From Mycetohabitans endofungorum (GTDB lineage Bacteria > Pseudomonadota > Gammaproteobacteria > Burkholderiales > Burkholderiaceae): a stretch of 64,000 nucleotides of DNA. Numbering within the stretch: position 1 is the first letter of the stretch; the number at the start of each line of letters is the position of its first letter. Below the pieces are notes generated by a model. It saw only the letters and a list, made by a program, of their open reading frames with translations. It ran no database searches and was not told where the DNA came from. The stretch covers positions 558,001-622,000 of the forward strand of contig NZ_CP132744.1 in NCBI RefSeq assembly GCF_037477895.1, read 5' to 3'. Below, in pieces: positions 49,074 through 58,931 of this stretch. A program made the position numbers and the translations under genes.

Positions 49074-50168
49074 ATGAATACCGCCACCCCAGAGCCCGCC
49101 GAACCGACGCGCGCTGCTGCGCCGCCCGCTGAAGAACAACGTCCGGCCGCGCCGCATACTGAGGGGCAGCGCGCCGCCGCGCCGGCACCCGCCGCATTCC
49201 GCCCGGGTTTCCTGCGCGGCCACCCGCAATTGAACCGTCATGGTGAGCTTAAACATCTGCTGACGATCGAAGGCCTGCCTCCCGCGGTGGTCACGCATAT
49301 CCTGGATACTGCGGCCCAATTCGTCAGCGTGACGGACCGCGACGTCAAGAAGGTGCCATTGTTGCGCGGCAAATCGGTGTTCAACCTGTTCTTCGAGAAT
49401 TCGACGCGCACGCGCACGACGTTCGAGATTGCCGCGAAGCGGCTGTCCGCGGACGTGCTGAATTTGAACATTAATGCGTCATCGACGAGCAAGGGGGAGT
49501 CGCTGCTAGACACGATCAACAATCTGTCGGCGATGCATGCGGACATGTTTGTCGTGCGGCATGCGCAAAGCGGTGCGCCGTACCTGATCGCGCAGCACTG
49601 CGCGCCGCACGTACATGTGATCAATGCCGGAGACGGTCGCCACGCACATCCGACGCAGGGGCTGCTGGATATGTATACGATTCGCCACTACAAGCGCGAC
49701 TTCACGCAGCTGCGGGTGGCCATTGTCGGTGACATCCTGCATTCGCGCGTCGCGCGCTCCGATATCCATGCGTTGACCACGCTGGGCGTGCCTGAGATCC
49801 GTGCGATCGGGCCCCGCACGCTGCTGCCTGGCGGACTGGAGCACCTCGGCGTGCGCGTTTTCCACGACATGCAGCAGGGCTTGCGCGACGTTGACGTGAT
49901 CATCATGTTGCGCCTGCAGAACGAGCGCATGAGTGGCGCACTGTTGCCGTCCGCGCAGGAGTACTTCAAGACGTGGGGCCTGACGTCGGAGCGGCTCGCG
50001 TACGCCAAGCCCGATGCGATCGTCATGCATCCGGGACCGATGAACCGCGGCGTCGAGATTGAATCAAGCGTCGCGGACGGCCCGCAGGCCGTGATCCTAA
50101 ACCAGGTCACGTTCGGTATCGCGGTGCGTATGGCGGTGATGGGCATCGTCGCAGGCAACAATGACTGA
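49074..50168 (+). CDS. pyrB: Aspartate carbamoyltransferase catalytic subunit
   Basis: Catalyses carbamoyl phosphate plus aspartate to carbamoyl aspartate. The 364-residue protein has an about 40-residue Pro/Ala/Glu-rich N-terminal extension before the fold begins at about residue 43. The carbamoyl-phosphate site is [18 protein letters not shown], then [14 protein letters not shown] and [12 protein letters not shown] regulatory pyrI is absent; the next gene encodes a dihydroorotase homologue without catalytic residues, which is the Pseudomonas-type class A ATCase arrangement. The long N-terminal extension is also characteristic of that class. Confidence 0.96.
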   Translation: MNTATPEPAEPTRAAAPPAEEQRPAAPHTEGQRAAAPAPAAFRPGFLRGHPQLNRHGELKHLLTIEGLPPAVVTHILDTAAQFVSVTDRDVKKVPLLRGKSVFNLFFENSTRTRTTFEIAAKRLSADVLNLNINASSTSKGESLLDTINNLSAMHADMFVVRHAQSGAPYLIAQHCAPHVHVINAGDGRHAHPTQGLLDMYTIRHYKRDFTQLRVAIVGDILHSRVARSDIHALTTLGVPEIRAIGPRTLLPGGLEHLGVRVFHDMQQGLRDVDVIIMLRLQNERMSGALLPSAQEYFKTWGLTSERLAYAKPDAIVMHPGPMNRGVEIESSVADGPQAVILNQVTFGIAVRMAVMGIVAGNND

Positions 50169-50214
50169 AACGCAGTAAATGCAGCGGCAAGCATTCGAAA
50201 ACACGTCTACGAGC

Positions 50215-51504
50215 ATGAAGATTCATATCAAGGGTGGTCGCGTTATCGACCCGGTGGCGGGCACCGAGCAACAGGCGGATGTTTGGATCGCGGATGGCCA
50301 CATTGTCTCGATTGGCGCCGCTACGGCGCCATGGCACGATGTCCAAACCCTCGATGCCACGGGGCTAGCGATCGCCCCGGGACTGGTCGATTTGTGCGCG
50401 CGGCTGCGCGAGCCAGGGTACGAGTATCGCGCGACGCTGGAGTCCGAGATGGCTGCGGCGCTGGCCGGCGGCGTGACTAGCCTCGTGTGTCCGCCCGATA
50501 CCGACCCGCCGCTGGACGAGCCGGGGCTGGTCGAAATGTTGAAGTTCCGTGCTCGCAACCTGGACCAAGTCCATGTGTATCCGCTCGGGGCACTGACGGT
50601 GGGCTTGAAGGGCGAGGTTATCACCGAGATGGCCGAGTTGACCGAGGCGGGGTGCGTCGGCTTCACGCAGGCGGAGCGACCGATCGTCAACACTACGGTA
50701 CTGCTGCGGGCGCTGCAATACGCGAACACGTTCGGCTACACGGTCTGGTTGCGGCCGCAGGACCCGTATCTGGGCCGCGGCGGTATCGCCGCCAGCGGAC
50801 CGGTCGCGTCGCGGCTCGGGCTGCCAGGGGTGCCGGTGGCCGCCGAGACGATCGCGCTGCATACGATCTTCGAGCTGATGCGCGCGACGGGTGCGCGGGT
50901 TCATCTGCAACACTTGTCGTCGGCGGCGGGCCTCGAACTGGTGCGCGCAGCCAAGCGCGAAGGGCTGCCGGTCACGTGCGACGTCACGATCAATCATGTT
51001 CACTTGATCGATGTGGACATCGGCTACTTCGACGCTCAATTTCGCGTCGATCCGCCGCTGCGCTCGCAGCGCGACCGCGATGCGATCCGCGCGGCGCTTG
51101 CTGACGGCACCATCGATGCGATCTGCTCGGATCATACGCCCGTGGACGACGACGAAAAACTGCGGCCCTTCGGCGAGGCGTCGCCCGGGGCGAGCGGACT
51201 GGAACTGCTGCTATCGTTGGCGCTCAAGTGGGCGACTGAGGAGAAGCGGTCGTTGGCACACGCGCTGGCCAAGGTCACCTGTGCGCCGGCTGGATTGCTC
51301 GGGTTGCCGGCGGGCAGGCTCGAGCCCGGCGCCACTGCGGACCTGTGCGTGTTCGATCCCGCCGCGCATTGGCATGTCGAGCCACGGGCGCTAAAAAGCC
51401 AAGGGCACAATACGCCGTTCCTGGGATACGAATTGCCAGCGCGAGTGCGCACCACGATCGTGGCCGGGCGCGTTGCGTACGACAGCCGAGACCGGCAGGC
51501 GTGA
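50215..51504 (+). CDS. pyrX: Catalytically inactive dihydroorotase homologue (PyrC'/PyrX)
   Basis: A 429-residue amidohydrolase-fold protein, start at the ATG at 50215. The metal-binding HxH of active dihydroorotase (normally DxHxHLREP) reads DLCARLREP, so both His are gone. The carboxylated-Lys and later His positions also look changed, although DHTPVDDDEK is kept. In Pseudomonas such a partner is needed to assemble ATCase, and the adjacency to pyrB (46-bp gap) fits. An active pyrC should exist elsewhere in the genome. Confidence 0.9.
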   Translation: MKIHIKGGRVIDPVAGTEQQADVWIADGHIVSIGAATAPWHDVQTLDATGLAIAPGLVDLCARLREPGYEYRATLESEMAAALAGGVTSLVCPPDTDPPLDEPGLVEMLKFRARNLDQVHVYPLGALTVGLKGEVITEMAELTEAGCVGFTQAERPIVNTTVLLRALQYANTFGYTVWLRPQDPYLGRGGIAASGPVASRLGLPGVPVAAETIALHTIFELMRATGARVHLQHLSSAAGLELVRAAKREGLPVTCDVTINHVHLIDVDIGYFDAQFRVDPPLRSQRDRDAIRAALADGTIDAICSDHTPVDDDEKLRPFGEASPGASGLELLLSLALKWATEEKRSLAHALAKVTCAPAGLLGLPAGRLEPGATADLCVFDPAAHWHVEPRALKSQGHNTPFLGYELPARVRTTIVAGRVAYDSRDRQA

Positions 51505-52376
51505 ACCGGTTTTCAGTCGCATGGCGCAAGGCGCGGCTTGTCGTGCACGTGCTGCAAGGCGCGTGGACGGTTGCCACGCGCTTTTCGCGCACCGACGACG
51601 ATGGCCGCCGGGCATTGACGCGACAGTGGAGCCTGCGCTTTCTCGCGCTCGCTGGCGTGCGGCTCGTCGTGCACCATGACGAGCGTCGCATCGATGCGGG
51701 CACGATGGTGGTCGGCAATCATGTCTCGTGGATTGACATCTATGTGATCAATGCCTGGCGGCCGACACCGTTCGTCTCCAAGGCGGAGGTGCGCAACTGG
51801 CCCGTGATCGGTTGGCTGGCCGCCAAGCTCGACACCACGTTCGTACGGCGCGACAAGCGCAGCGATGCAAAGCGGATCATGCACGAACTGGCGCAGCGGC
51901 TCCAAGGCGGGCGGTCGATCTGCGTGTTTCCGGAGGGCACGACGTCCGACGGCGTCGAGGTGCTGCCTTTTCATGCGAACCTGTTCCAAGCTGCGGTGTC
52001 GGCCGGCGCGCCGGTCCAACCGATTGGCCTGATGTACGAGGATGCGCACGGGTGCCAGTCCACCGCGCCCGCGTATGTGGGTGATATTACGCTTGGGCAA
52101 TCGCTGGACGCATTGTTGCGTGACGGGCCGTTAACGGTCCATTTGTACGTCGGTGCGGCGCTTAAAGCCACCGAGCGACGAACTGCCGCGCATGATGCGC
52201 AGCATGTGGTCGGTGAAGCACTGCGTGAGATGCAGCGGCACGTGCAACCGCCATTGACGCGGCAGGTGCTATCCGATGCTCCTACATACATGAAGCGGTC
52301 CGTCAGTGCTCGACTTCTAATGTCGCAAGCCGACGCTGCAGATGCCATGAAGGATGCGTGGGATCGCGTGCATTGA
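51501..52376 (+). CDS. plsC: 1-acyl-sn-glycerol-3-phosphate acyltransferase
   Basis: Membrane-associated acyltransferase making phosphatidate in phospholipid synthesis. The HxxxxD motif is NHVSWID (residues about 76-82), and FPEGTTSDG the substrate-binding motif III. The 291-residue protein is started at GTG 51501, overlapping the stop of the preceding gene by GTGA; this matches the usual N-terminus length. Its stop at 52374-52376 abuts the stop of apaH on the other strand with no gap. Confidence 0.9.
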   Translation: MNRFSVAWRKARLVVHVLQGAWTVATRFSRTDDDGRRALTRQWSLRFLALAGVRLVVHHDERRIDAGTMVVGNHVSWIDIYVINAWRPTPFVSKAEVRNWPVIGWLAAKLDTTFVRRDKRSDAKRIMHELAQRLQGGRSICVFPEGTTSDGVEVLPFHANLFQAAVSAGAPVQPIGLMYEDAHGCQSTAPAYVGDITLGQSLDALLRDGPLTVHLYVGAALKATERRTAAHDAQHVVGEALREMQRHVQPPLTRQVLSDAPTYMKRSVSARLLMSQADAADAMKDAWDRVH

Positions 52377-53285
52377 TCAGCGCTGCTTGCTGCAATCGAT
52401 TTGTACTACAGTCCGTCTCTTGGGATCCGTATCGAGCCGTACTGCAGACAGTTTGTCGCCCCATACGCAGCCTGAGTCTAGCGCAATCACGTCGTCGCGC
52501 ACTTGCAGGCCCAGTGCTGCCCAATGGCCGAACACGACCAGTGCATCAGCGGTGCGGCGGCCTGGCACGTTGAACCACGGCATGAAACCGACCGGTGCGC
52601 TGTTCGGACTGCCGCTTGCATTGAATTCTATCCGTCCGTGCACGTCGCAGAAACGCATGCGTGTCATCGCGTTGACGATCACGCGCGAGCGGTCATTACC
52701 GGACAGTTTGTCGTGCCATGTGTTGGGTTCGTTGCCCCATAGGTGCTGAAGGAATGCTTTCCAGTCAGTGCTGCGTAGCCGTGTTTCAACCTCGCGAGCA
52801 AGTGCAAGCGCGGTGCTGACATCCCACTGTGGCAGTACGCCGGCGTGTACGAGCAGCCTGCACCCATCATAGTGGGCCAGTGGGCGATGTCGTAGCCACT
52901 CGATTAGGTCGGCTGCGTCCGGTGCGCCGAGGATGTCGTCAAGTGTGTCACCGCGCTTTGGGCGATGCACGCCTGCTGCGATGGCCAGCAAATGCAGGTC
53001 GTGGTTGCCAAGTACGGCAACGGCGCGCTCGCCGAGCCCGGCGATGCGGCGTAATGCTGCAAGCGACGCGGGGCCGCGGTTCACCAAGTCGCCAGTGAAC
53101 CATAACGGCGTGTCGGTCGGTGGTCCGAGCTTGTCGAGCAGCCGCTCCAGTGCATTGCAGCAGCCTTGTACGTCGCCGATGGCGATTGGTGTTGCGCTGG
53201 CCGTGTTGATAACGGCAGCGGTGGCTGCGGCGGGTTCAATCGCGCAGTGAGCTATGCATGATTTCAATATATCAAAATCCTTCAT
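52377..53285 (-). CDS. apaH: Symmetrical Ap4A hydrolase
   Basis: Metallophosphatase hydrolysing diadenosine tetraphosphate to two ADP. Motifs in order are [26 protein letters not shown] and [14 protein letters not shown], all calcineurin-like metal and catalytic residues. Start at the ATG complement of 53283-53285 gives 302 residues, about 25 more than E. coli ApaH, so the true start may be slightly inside. In Burkholderia the apaH gene flanks the O-antigen cluster, as here. Confidence 0.93.
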   Translation of the reverse strand: MKDFDILKSCIAHCAIEPAAATAAVINTASATPIAIGDVQGCCNALERLLDKLGPPTDTPLWFTGDLVNRGPASLAALRRIAGLGERAVAVLGNHDLHLLAIAAGVHRPKRGDTLDDILGAPDAADLIEWLRHRPLAHYDGCRLLVHAGVLPQWDVSTALALAREVETRLRSTDWKAFLQHLWGNEPNTWHDKLSGNDRSRVIVNAMTRMRFCDVHGRIEFNASGSPNSAPVGFMPWFNVPGRRTADALVVFGHWAALGLQVRDDVIALDSGCVWGDKLSAVRLDTDPKRRTVVQIDCSKQR

Positions 53286-53533
53286 CGTTTCGGCGAAGCA
53301 CGAGGATGGCAAGACGGACGCTCACGGCAAACCTTGCATCAGCCAGCAAGCGGGACGTCACAACCGGTTGGGCATTGACAAGAAATTTAATGGTAGAAGC
53401 AACTCAAGCTATTTCGCATATGGGCAAAGCAGCTATTCCAGCTTACAGCAATCTGTGTAGGTGATTGCCGCGTAGCAAATCTTATATCACAGTGCATGAC
53501 AGACGACTCTGGGCAAAACAAGGCCCCGCAGGT
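53286..53533. other. Gap between apaH and insertion remnants
   Basis: About 250 bp with two short overlapping plus-strand frames (from 53254 and 53258) that I cannot assign; both overlap the apaH start region and are probably chance. Confidence 0.4.
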
Positions 53534-53902
53534 TCAACTGGTGGATGCAACACCGATGCTGGCGTTTAGTTTATCTGCTGGCGTTGTGAATACCAATGTT
53601 TTTCTCGGCCGTTGATTTAGCTGCTTGGCGACCTTGTTCAGATTTGCTTGCGAATAGCCTGCGAGGTTAGTGCCTTTCGGGAAATACTGGCGAAGCAGGC
53701 TGTTGGTATTCTCGTTGGTCCCGCGTTGCCATGGACTTTGTGGATCCCAGAAGTAGACTCGAACGTTGGTTGCTAAGTTAAACTTCTTATGCTGGGCGAG
53801 CTCTATGCCGCGGTCCCATGCGATCGATTGGCGCAATTTTATGGGAAGCTTTCGGACTTGTTTGCTTAACGCTGAAACGACGCTCTCAGTATCCTGGCGC
53901 AT
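53534..53902 (-). pseudogene. IS30-family transposase, C-terminal fragment
   Basis: A 122-codon remnant of the DDE domain. WDRGIELAQHKKF and PQSPWQRGTNENTNSLLRQY (the conserved PWQRGxxEN of IS30) are followed by FPKGTNLAGYSQ and NQRPRKTLVFTTPADKLNAS, the C-terminus. The N-terminal HTH and the first Asp are absent. It is truncated at 53902 and flanked by other IS pieces, so it is inactive. Confidence 0.85.
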
Positions 53903-53956
53903 TTAACTGGTCATCGCAACACCTTCTGATCTAGTGTTCCCCAAAACGTAGATTAG

Positions 53957-54036
53957 GTGAGCAAGAAAAAGCGGTGTGGGTTATCCGCCGAACAAAAGGT
54001 ATTGTTGTGGCGAAGATGGAAAGACGGTAAGTCGGA
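53957..54036 (+). pseudogene. IS30-family transposase, N-terminal fragment (opposite strand)
   Basis: About 26 codons beginning SKKKRCGLSAEQKVLLWRRW resemble the N-terminus of Burkholderia IS30-family transposases and then run into unrelated sequence at about 54036. It is on the opposite strand to the C-terminal fragment, so the two do not belong to one copy. The start codon is not evident (GTG at 53957). Confidence 0.5.
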
Positions 54037-54365
54037 CTGGCTTGAAGCTGCCGCCATGATCGCTCGGGGTTTCCAGCCTCAACGGACCGTCTTTTGTCAG
54101 CGCCGTCTTGCGGGTCTTGCCATTGCGATGTTTGGTCACATATTCCGGCCGCGCGGCGCTCGGCCGGCGCGTAGCCAGATGGTGGTCGAACTCGGCTCCC
54201 AGCGCGCGCTCGATCAGCACCTTCTTGAACGCCATGGATGCGGTCTGCATCGTCTCCGCGCTCATCAAGCCGGTCAAGAACCGTCTACGGTCTATTAACT
54301 CCTTTAGAATCGACGGCAGCGCCGTCTTGTGCCTGGCCGGTCGTATTGTTCTTGCGTGGTGGCAT
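54035..54365 (-). pseudogene. IS256-family transposase, N-terminal fragment with frameshift
   Basis: Starting at the ATG complement of 54363-54365 the frame reads PPRKNNTTGQAQDGAA, then a shift leads into PSILKELIDRR and MAFKKVLIERALGAEFDHHL, YVTKHRNGKTRKTALTKDG and PLRLETPSDHGGSF, the IS256 N-terminal region. After SF the match ends abruptly at the IS30 fragment boundary. The DDE domain is absent. The junction marks the nesting of two insertion sequences. Confidence 0.75.
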
Positions 54366-54533
54366 GCATGCTCCTTAGTCCACATGTTATGCCTTACACA
54401 CAAAATTGATGACGGCCCCGTTTGCCAGGGCTATTCATTTATAATTCGGCGTTCCCCGATTGACGCCACCGGGTGCATGTCCCCGGGAACGTTTGTGCGA
54501 GTCGGGTCTGTTTTTGAACCGTAAGGAATTTGC

Positions 54534-55595
54534 ATGATTCTCGTAACGGGTGGTGCCGGGTTCATCGGCAGCAATTTCGTGCTCAACTGGTTGCATAGCA
54601 ACGATGAAGCTATTCTTAACGTTGATAAGCTTACCTACGCAGGCAACCTACGCACGTTGAAGTCGCTTGAGGGTGACGCACGCCATTTGTTTGCGCGTGT
54701 GGACATCTGCGATCGCGCAGCACTCGGTACCCTCTTTGCAAATTATGCGCCGCGTGCGGTCGTGCACTTTGCCGCGGAAAGCCATGTTGATCGCTCGATT
54801 CATGGGCCAGCCGAATTTGTACAGACAAACGTGATCGGCACTTTCACGTTGCTGGAGGCCGCTCGCACCTACTGGAACAAGCTGGATGCTGATGCGAAGG
54901 CTGCATTTCGGTTCTTGCATGTGTCCACCGATGAGGTATTTGGCTCGCTATTGGAAAGCGATCCGCCATTTTCCGAAACGACACCGTATGCGCCAAACAG
55001 CCCATATTCGGCCACTAAAGCTGGCTCTGACCACTTGGTGAGGGCGTACCATCATACTTATGGCCTACCTACGCTGACGACAAACTGCTCGAATAACTAC
55101 GGGCCGTACCATTTCCCTGAGAAACTGATTCCACTGACGATTGCCAATGCGCTCGCTGGCAAGCCGTTGCCGGTGTACGGTGACGGGCAGAATGTGCGCG
55201 ACTGGTTGTATGTCGGCGACCATTGTGCGGCGATCTGTGAGGTGCTCGCGCGTGGCAAACCTGGTGAGACCTACAATGTAGGTGGTTGGAACGAAAAAAA
55301 GAACATTGAGGTTGTGCACACACTGTGCGATTTGCTGGATGAACTTAATCCAAAGGCCACCGGCTCGTATCGCGACCAAATCACGTTTGTCACTGATCGT
55401 CCGGGCCACGATCGCCGTTATGCAATCGATGCAAGAAAGCTCGAGCGCGACCTTGGCTGGAAGCCTGCCGAGACATTCGAAAGCGGCCTGAAAAAGACTG
55501 TTCGATGGTACCTTGACAATCAAGACTGGGTAAACGATGTGCAGTCGGGTGAGTATCGCAAATGGGTTGAATTAAATTATGCACAACGCGCGTGA
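54534..55595 (+). CDS. rmlB: dTDP-glucose 4,6-dehydratase
   Basis: Second enzyme of dTDP-L-rhamnose synthesis; removes water from dTDP-glucose to give the 4-keto-6-deoxy sugar. Full length at 353 residues. NAD motif [13 protein letters not shown], the catalytic STDEVFGSL and [12 protein letters not shown] (YxxxK) are present. It opens the rmlB-rmlA-rmlC-rmlD set; AAGGAA precedes the ATG at 54534. GC content starts to fall compared with the core genes. Confidence 0.97.
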   Translation: MILVTGGAGFIGSNFVLNWLHSNDEAILNVDKLTYAGNLRTLKSLEGDARHLFARVDICDRAALGTLFANYAPRAVVHFAAESHVDRSIHGPAEFVQTNVIGTFTLLEAARTYWNKLDADAKAAFRFLHVSTDEVFGSLLESDPPFSETTPYAPNSPYSATKAGSDHLVRAYHHTYGLPTLTTNCSNNYGPYHFPEKLIPLTIANALAGKPLPVYGDGQNVRDWLYVGDHCAAICEVLARGKPGETYNVGGWNEKKNIEVVHTLCDLLDELNPKATGSYRDQITFVTDRPGHDRRYAIDARKLERDLGWKPAETFESGLKKTVRWYLDNQDWVNDVQSGEYRKWVELNYAQRA

Positions 55596-55607
55596 CAATT
55601 GAGGGCA

Positions 55608-56513
55608 ATGATGATGCACAGTGGGCGTAAGGGCATTATTCTCGCTGGTGGCTCCGGCACGCGACTTTATCCAATCACGCATGCCGTCTCCAAGCAGCTA
55701 CTGCCAGTATACGATAAGCCGATGATTTACTATCCGCTTTCCACGCTGATGGTGGCCGGTATTCGGGACGTGCTGGTGATCTCGACGCCGGAGGACACGC
55801 CGCGTTTCGAAGCGATGTTGCGTGACGGGCACCAATGGGGCATAAATATTCATTATGCGATTCAGCCCTCACCGGATGGGCTAGCCCAGGCATTCGTCAT
55901 TGGGCGCGAGTTCATCGGTAAGGCTCCTTCTGCGTTGATTCTCGGTGACAACATTTTCTATGGGCACGATCTTGTCAAGCAGCTCGAGAGGGCGAACGAG
56001 CGAGCAGACGGTGCCACCGTGTTTGCGTATCACGTGCACGATCCAGAGCGTTACGGGGTGGTCGAATTCGATCGTCAGTTTCGTGCGCTTTCTATCGAAG
56101 AAAAGCCGGCGAAACCACGCTCAAACTATGCTGTCACAGGTTTGTACTTCTATGACAACAGCGTGTGCGACATCGCAGCGACGATCAAGCCATCGCCGCG
56201 CGGTGAACTAGAAATCACCGATGTCAATTCTGTTTATCTTGCGCAAAGCAACTTGAACGTTGAAATCATGGGCCGTGGCTACGCATGGCTTGACACCGGA
56301 ACGCACGACTCCTTAATTGAAGCGGCGACATTTATCGCAACGTTACAGAAACGGCAAGGGCTTGTCGTTGCATGTCCAGAGGAAATTGCATATCGGCTCG
56401 GTTGGATTGACGCTGAGCAATTGCAAAAATTAGCTGCTCCGCTCACGAAAAATGGCTACGGAAAATATCTACAAACTATTTTAACGGACCAAGTTGCATG
56501 GCCATCCAAGTAA
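55608..56513 (+). CDS. rmlA: Glucose-1-phosphate thymidylyltransferase
   Basis: First step of dTDP-L-rhamnose synthesis: glucose 1-phosphate plus dTTP to dTDP-glucose. The nucleotidyl-transfer motif is [20 protein letters not shown], and [12 protein letters not shown] follows. Three consecutive ATGs (55608, 55611, 55614) after GAGGG at 55601-55605 make the exact start uncertain; I give 55608 (301 residues). It overlaps rmlC by 16 bp. Confidence 0.96.
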   Translation: MMMHSGRKGIILAGGSGTRLYPITHAVSKQLLPVYDKPMIYYPLSTLMVAGIRDVLVISTPEDTPRFEAMLRDGHQWGINIHYAIQPSPDGLAQAFVIGREFIGKAPSALILGDNIFYGHDLVKQLERANERADGATVFAYHVHDPERYGVVEFDRQFRALSIEEKPAKPRSNYAVTGLYFYDNSVCDIAATIKPSPRGELEITDVNSVYLAQSNLNVEIMGRGYAWLDTGTHDSLIEAATFIATLQKRQGLVVACPEEIAYRLGWIDAEQLQKLAAPLTKNGYGKYLQTILTDQVAWPSK

Positions 56514-57049
56514 TACCGACTGAATTACCGGAAGTAAAGATCATTGAGCCAAAGGTATTTGGCGACACGCGAGGCTTTTTCTTTGAAAGCTTTAACGTAC
56601 GTGAATTTGCTGAGCTTGTCGATTCGAATGCGGTGTTTGTGCAGGACAATCATTCGCGTTCCGCAAAGGGCGTGTTGCGTGGTCTGCACTATCAGATCGA
56701 ACACGCGCAGGGCAAGCTTGTACGGGTCGTGCAAGGCGAAGTGTTTGATGTAGCAGTGGATATTCGAAAAAGCTCACCGAATTTTGCGAAATGGGTTGGC
56801 GTGTATTTGTCAGCCGAAAACAAGCGACAGCTTTGGGTGCCGGCAGGTTTCGCGCATGGTTTTGTAACCCTGTCGGAATCGGCGGAATTTTTGTATAAAA
56901 CAACTGATTACTGGTTTCCAGAGTTTGAACGCAGCATTATCTGGAGCGACCCGCAGATTGGTATCAAGTGGCCGTATGATGGTGAGCTGCTGATTGCAGC
57001 AAAGGATGCTCTGGGTAGGCGCCTAGCAGAAGCGGAAGTTTTTGCTTAA
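56498..57049 (+). CDS. rmlC: dTDP-4-dehydrorhamnose 3,5-epimerase
   Basis: Epimerises the dTDP-4-keto-6-deoxyglucose intermediate. Cupin-fold enzyme of 183 residues with [26 protein letters not shown] (catalytic His region) and [16 protein letters not shown]. It overlaps rmlA by 16 bp, and its TAA touches the next reading frame (TAATGG), so the rml genes are tightly packed. Confidence 0.97.
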   Translation: MAIQVIPTELPEVKIIEPKVFGDTRGFFFESFNVREFAELVDSNAVFVQDNHSRSAKGVLRGLHYQIEHAQGKLVRVVQGEVFDVAVDIRKSSPNFAKWVGVYLSAENKRQLWVPAGFAHGFVTLSESAEFLYKTTDYWFPEFERSIIWSDPQIGIKWPYDGELLIAAKDALGRRLAEAEVFA

Positions 57050-57060
57050 TGGAGGCGTTG

Positions 57061-57957
57061 ATGAGTTTGAAAAACAAGCAACGCACGATACTGATTACTG
57101 GTGTAAACGGTCAGGTTGGTTTTGAACTGACGCGTACGCTACAAGGCCTTGGTAGAGTGGTAGCGGCCGACCGATCAATGCTGGACCTATCAGACCTTGG
57201 GCAGATACGCTCGATTGTGCACAGTGTGCAGCCCACGCTGATCGTGAATCCGGCCGCATACACCAGCGTTGATAAAGCCGAGAGCGAACCCGATCTGGCA
57301 ATGATTATTAATGGTCAAGCGCCGGGTGTATTCGCTGACGAGGCTAAGAAGCTTGGCATCCCGCTAATTCACTATTCGACCGATTACGTATTTAATGGCG
57401 AGAAGGACGGGGAATATGTCGAGGGCGATCCGACTGATCCGCAGAACGTGTATGGCTCCACGAAGCTTGCTGGCGAACAGGCAATTGCGACGAGCGGTGC
57501 GAATTATTTAATTTTTCGAACGAGTTGGGTATATGGCAGACGCGGCAAGAACATCTTGCTGACAATGCTAAGGCTCGGTGCAGATCGGTCGGAGCTGAAA
57601 GTAGTAGCTGATCAGTTTGGAGCGCCGACATGGAGCAATACGATTGCGACGCTGACGGCACATGTCATTGCGCAGGCGTTAATGGAAAAAGATCAAGAAC
57701 ATTGGTGGCACCAGCGGTCTGGCGTGTATCATTTGAGTGCAGGTGGCTCAACGTCGTGGCATGGATTTGTATCGGCAATTTTTGAATTGTCAAAACTTGA
57801 AAAGCGGCCTGTGGTGGAGCGGATCTCGACGTCCGAATATCCAACATCGGCTAAGCGTCCGGCTAATTCACGGATGTCAAATGAAAAACTGGCGCGCGTG
57901 TTCGGATTGCGAGCGCCTGAATGGAGGGAGGCGCTACGCCTTTGCATGATTGACTAA
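57061..57957 (+). CDS. rmlD: dTDP-4-dehydrorhamnose reductase
   Basis: Last step of dTDP-L-rhamnose synthesis (NADPH-dependent reduction). The protein from the ATG at 57061, with GGAGG at 57051-57055, has 298 residues; 57049 is an alternative. Motifs are ITGVNGQVGFELT, YSTDYVFNG and YGSTKLAGEQ (YxxxK). Low GC-content codons are more frequent than in the flanking core genome. It overlaps the next glycosyltransferase frame by 8 bp. Confidence 0.96.
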   Translation: MSLKNKQRTILITGVNGQVGFELTRTLQGLGRVVAADRSMLDLSDLGQIRSIVHSVQPTLIVNPAAYTSVDKAESEPDLAMIINGQAPGVFADEAKKLGIPLIHYSTDYVFNGEKDGEYVEGDPTDPQNVYGSTKLAGEQAIATSGANYLIFRTSWVYGRRGKNILLTMLRLGADRSELKVVADQFGAPTWSNTIATLTAHVIAQALMEKDQEHWWHQRSGVYHLSAGGSTSWHGFVSAIFELSKLEKRPVVERISTSEYPTSAKRPANSRMSNEKLARVFGLRAPEWREALRLCMID

Positions 57958-58924
57958 CGTATGGACTCATGGCAGGACGAAGCACGAGCTGACTGGCGCC
58001 GTCGTGGTTTTCTATCATCCCGACGCAGGTTGCGTGCAGCGTGCGAACGCTCTTGCGGAGATAGCGCATTGCGTGATCATTGATAATACCGAGCAGGCTA
58101 GCAGTGCGTCGGACCTTGGTTTAGAAGATGACATCGTGTATATCGCCAATGGCGCAAACCTGGGCATCGCGACAGCAATCAATCAAGGTATAGAAGTACT
58201 AATTAAAGCGGGCTGTACAAGCGCTTTTATCTTTGACCAAGACAGCGAACCATCGAGCCAGCTTATTCGGGACTTGCCGTGCCTGCTCGAAAAGCAGTTG
58301 AATCATGGCACGCCGGTCGCATTGATGGGCCCTGCCTTTGAAGACATGCGGTTCGGTGGCGTGGCCCCTTTCGTACGTTTTAAATATTGGAAGCTGCAAC
58401 GCATCACGCCGGTGGGTACGCAACCTATTGAAGTCGATTATTTAATCAGTTCGGGTTCGTGCATAAATCTCGCTGCATGGCGAAATATTGGCCCTATGGA
58501 CGAAAGCCTTTTTATCGATTTGGTGGACTTGGAATGGTGTATCAGGGCACAATTAAAAGGCTATTTGGTGCTTGGTGCGCCGATGTTGCGTCTTGCGCAT
58601 AAATTAGGCGATGAGCCGGTTCGCGTGTTCGGTCGTGTTTATCCAAGTCATAGCCCATTGCGTCATTATTACATATCTCGCAATACTGTCGCACTAATCA
58701 AGCGACGCTATGTACCATGTAACTGGAAATCGACAGAACTTGTAAAAATTCCTGTCCGTTTTTTGATTTATGGTTTTTTTATGAAGCCACGCCTAAAACA
58801 TCTATGGATGTCCTTTATTGGTCTTTGGCATGGGTTGATGGGCCGGACGGGGCCATTAAAAAAATTCATAACGTACTGTATAATTTGCGGCATGCTTGAT
58901 TTGCCAAATTTATTTAAAATCTAG
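57950..58924 (+). CDS. Family 2 glycosyltransferase, rhamnosyltransferase-like
   Basis: A 324-residue GT-A fold transferase resembling dTDP-rhamnose-using rhamnosyltransferases. AVVVFYHPDAG starts the fold, NGANLGIATAINQG follows, and FIFDQDSEPS holds the DXD metal motif. The first in-frame start after a stop is TTG at 57950, which overlaps rmlD; no ATG fits before the conserved AVVVFY. Either TTG is used or a downstream GTG starts translation. Position directly after rmlD supports rhamnose as donor. Confidence 0.85.
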   Translation: MTNVWTHGRTKHELTGAVVVFYHPDAGCVQRANALAEIAHCVIIDNTEQASSASDLGLEDDIVYIANGANLGIATAINQGIEVLIKAGCTSAFIFDQDSEPSSQLIRDLPCLLEKQLNHGTPVALMGPAFEDMRFGGVAPFVRFKYWKLQRITPVGTQPIEVDYLISSGSCINLAAWRNIGPMDESLFIDLVDLEWCIRAQLKGYLVLGAPMLRLAHKLGDEPVRVFGRVYPSHSPLRHYYISRNTVALIKRRYVPCNWKSTELVKIPVRFLIYGFFMKPRLKHLWMSFIGLWHGLMGRTGPLKKFITYCIICGMLDLPNLFKI

Positions 58925-58931
58925 TGTCAAA

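Noticed and set aside
53254..53464. Two short plus-strand frames near the apaH start
   Set aside because: Too short, overlapping each other in different frames, no motif.
53957..54298. A single 113-codon gene on the plus strand
   Set aside because: Only the first about 26 codons resemble a transposase N-terminus; the rest is antisense to the IS256 fragment.
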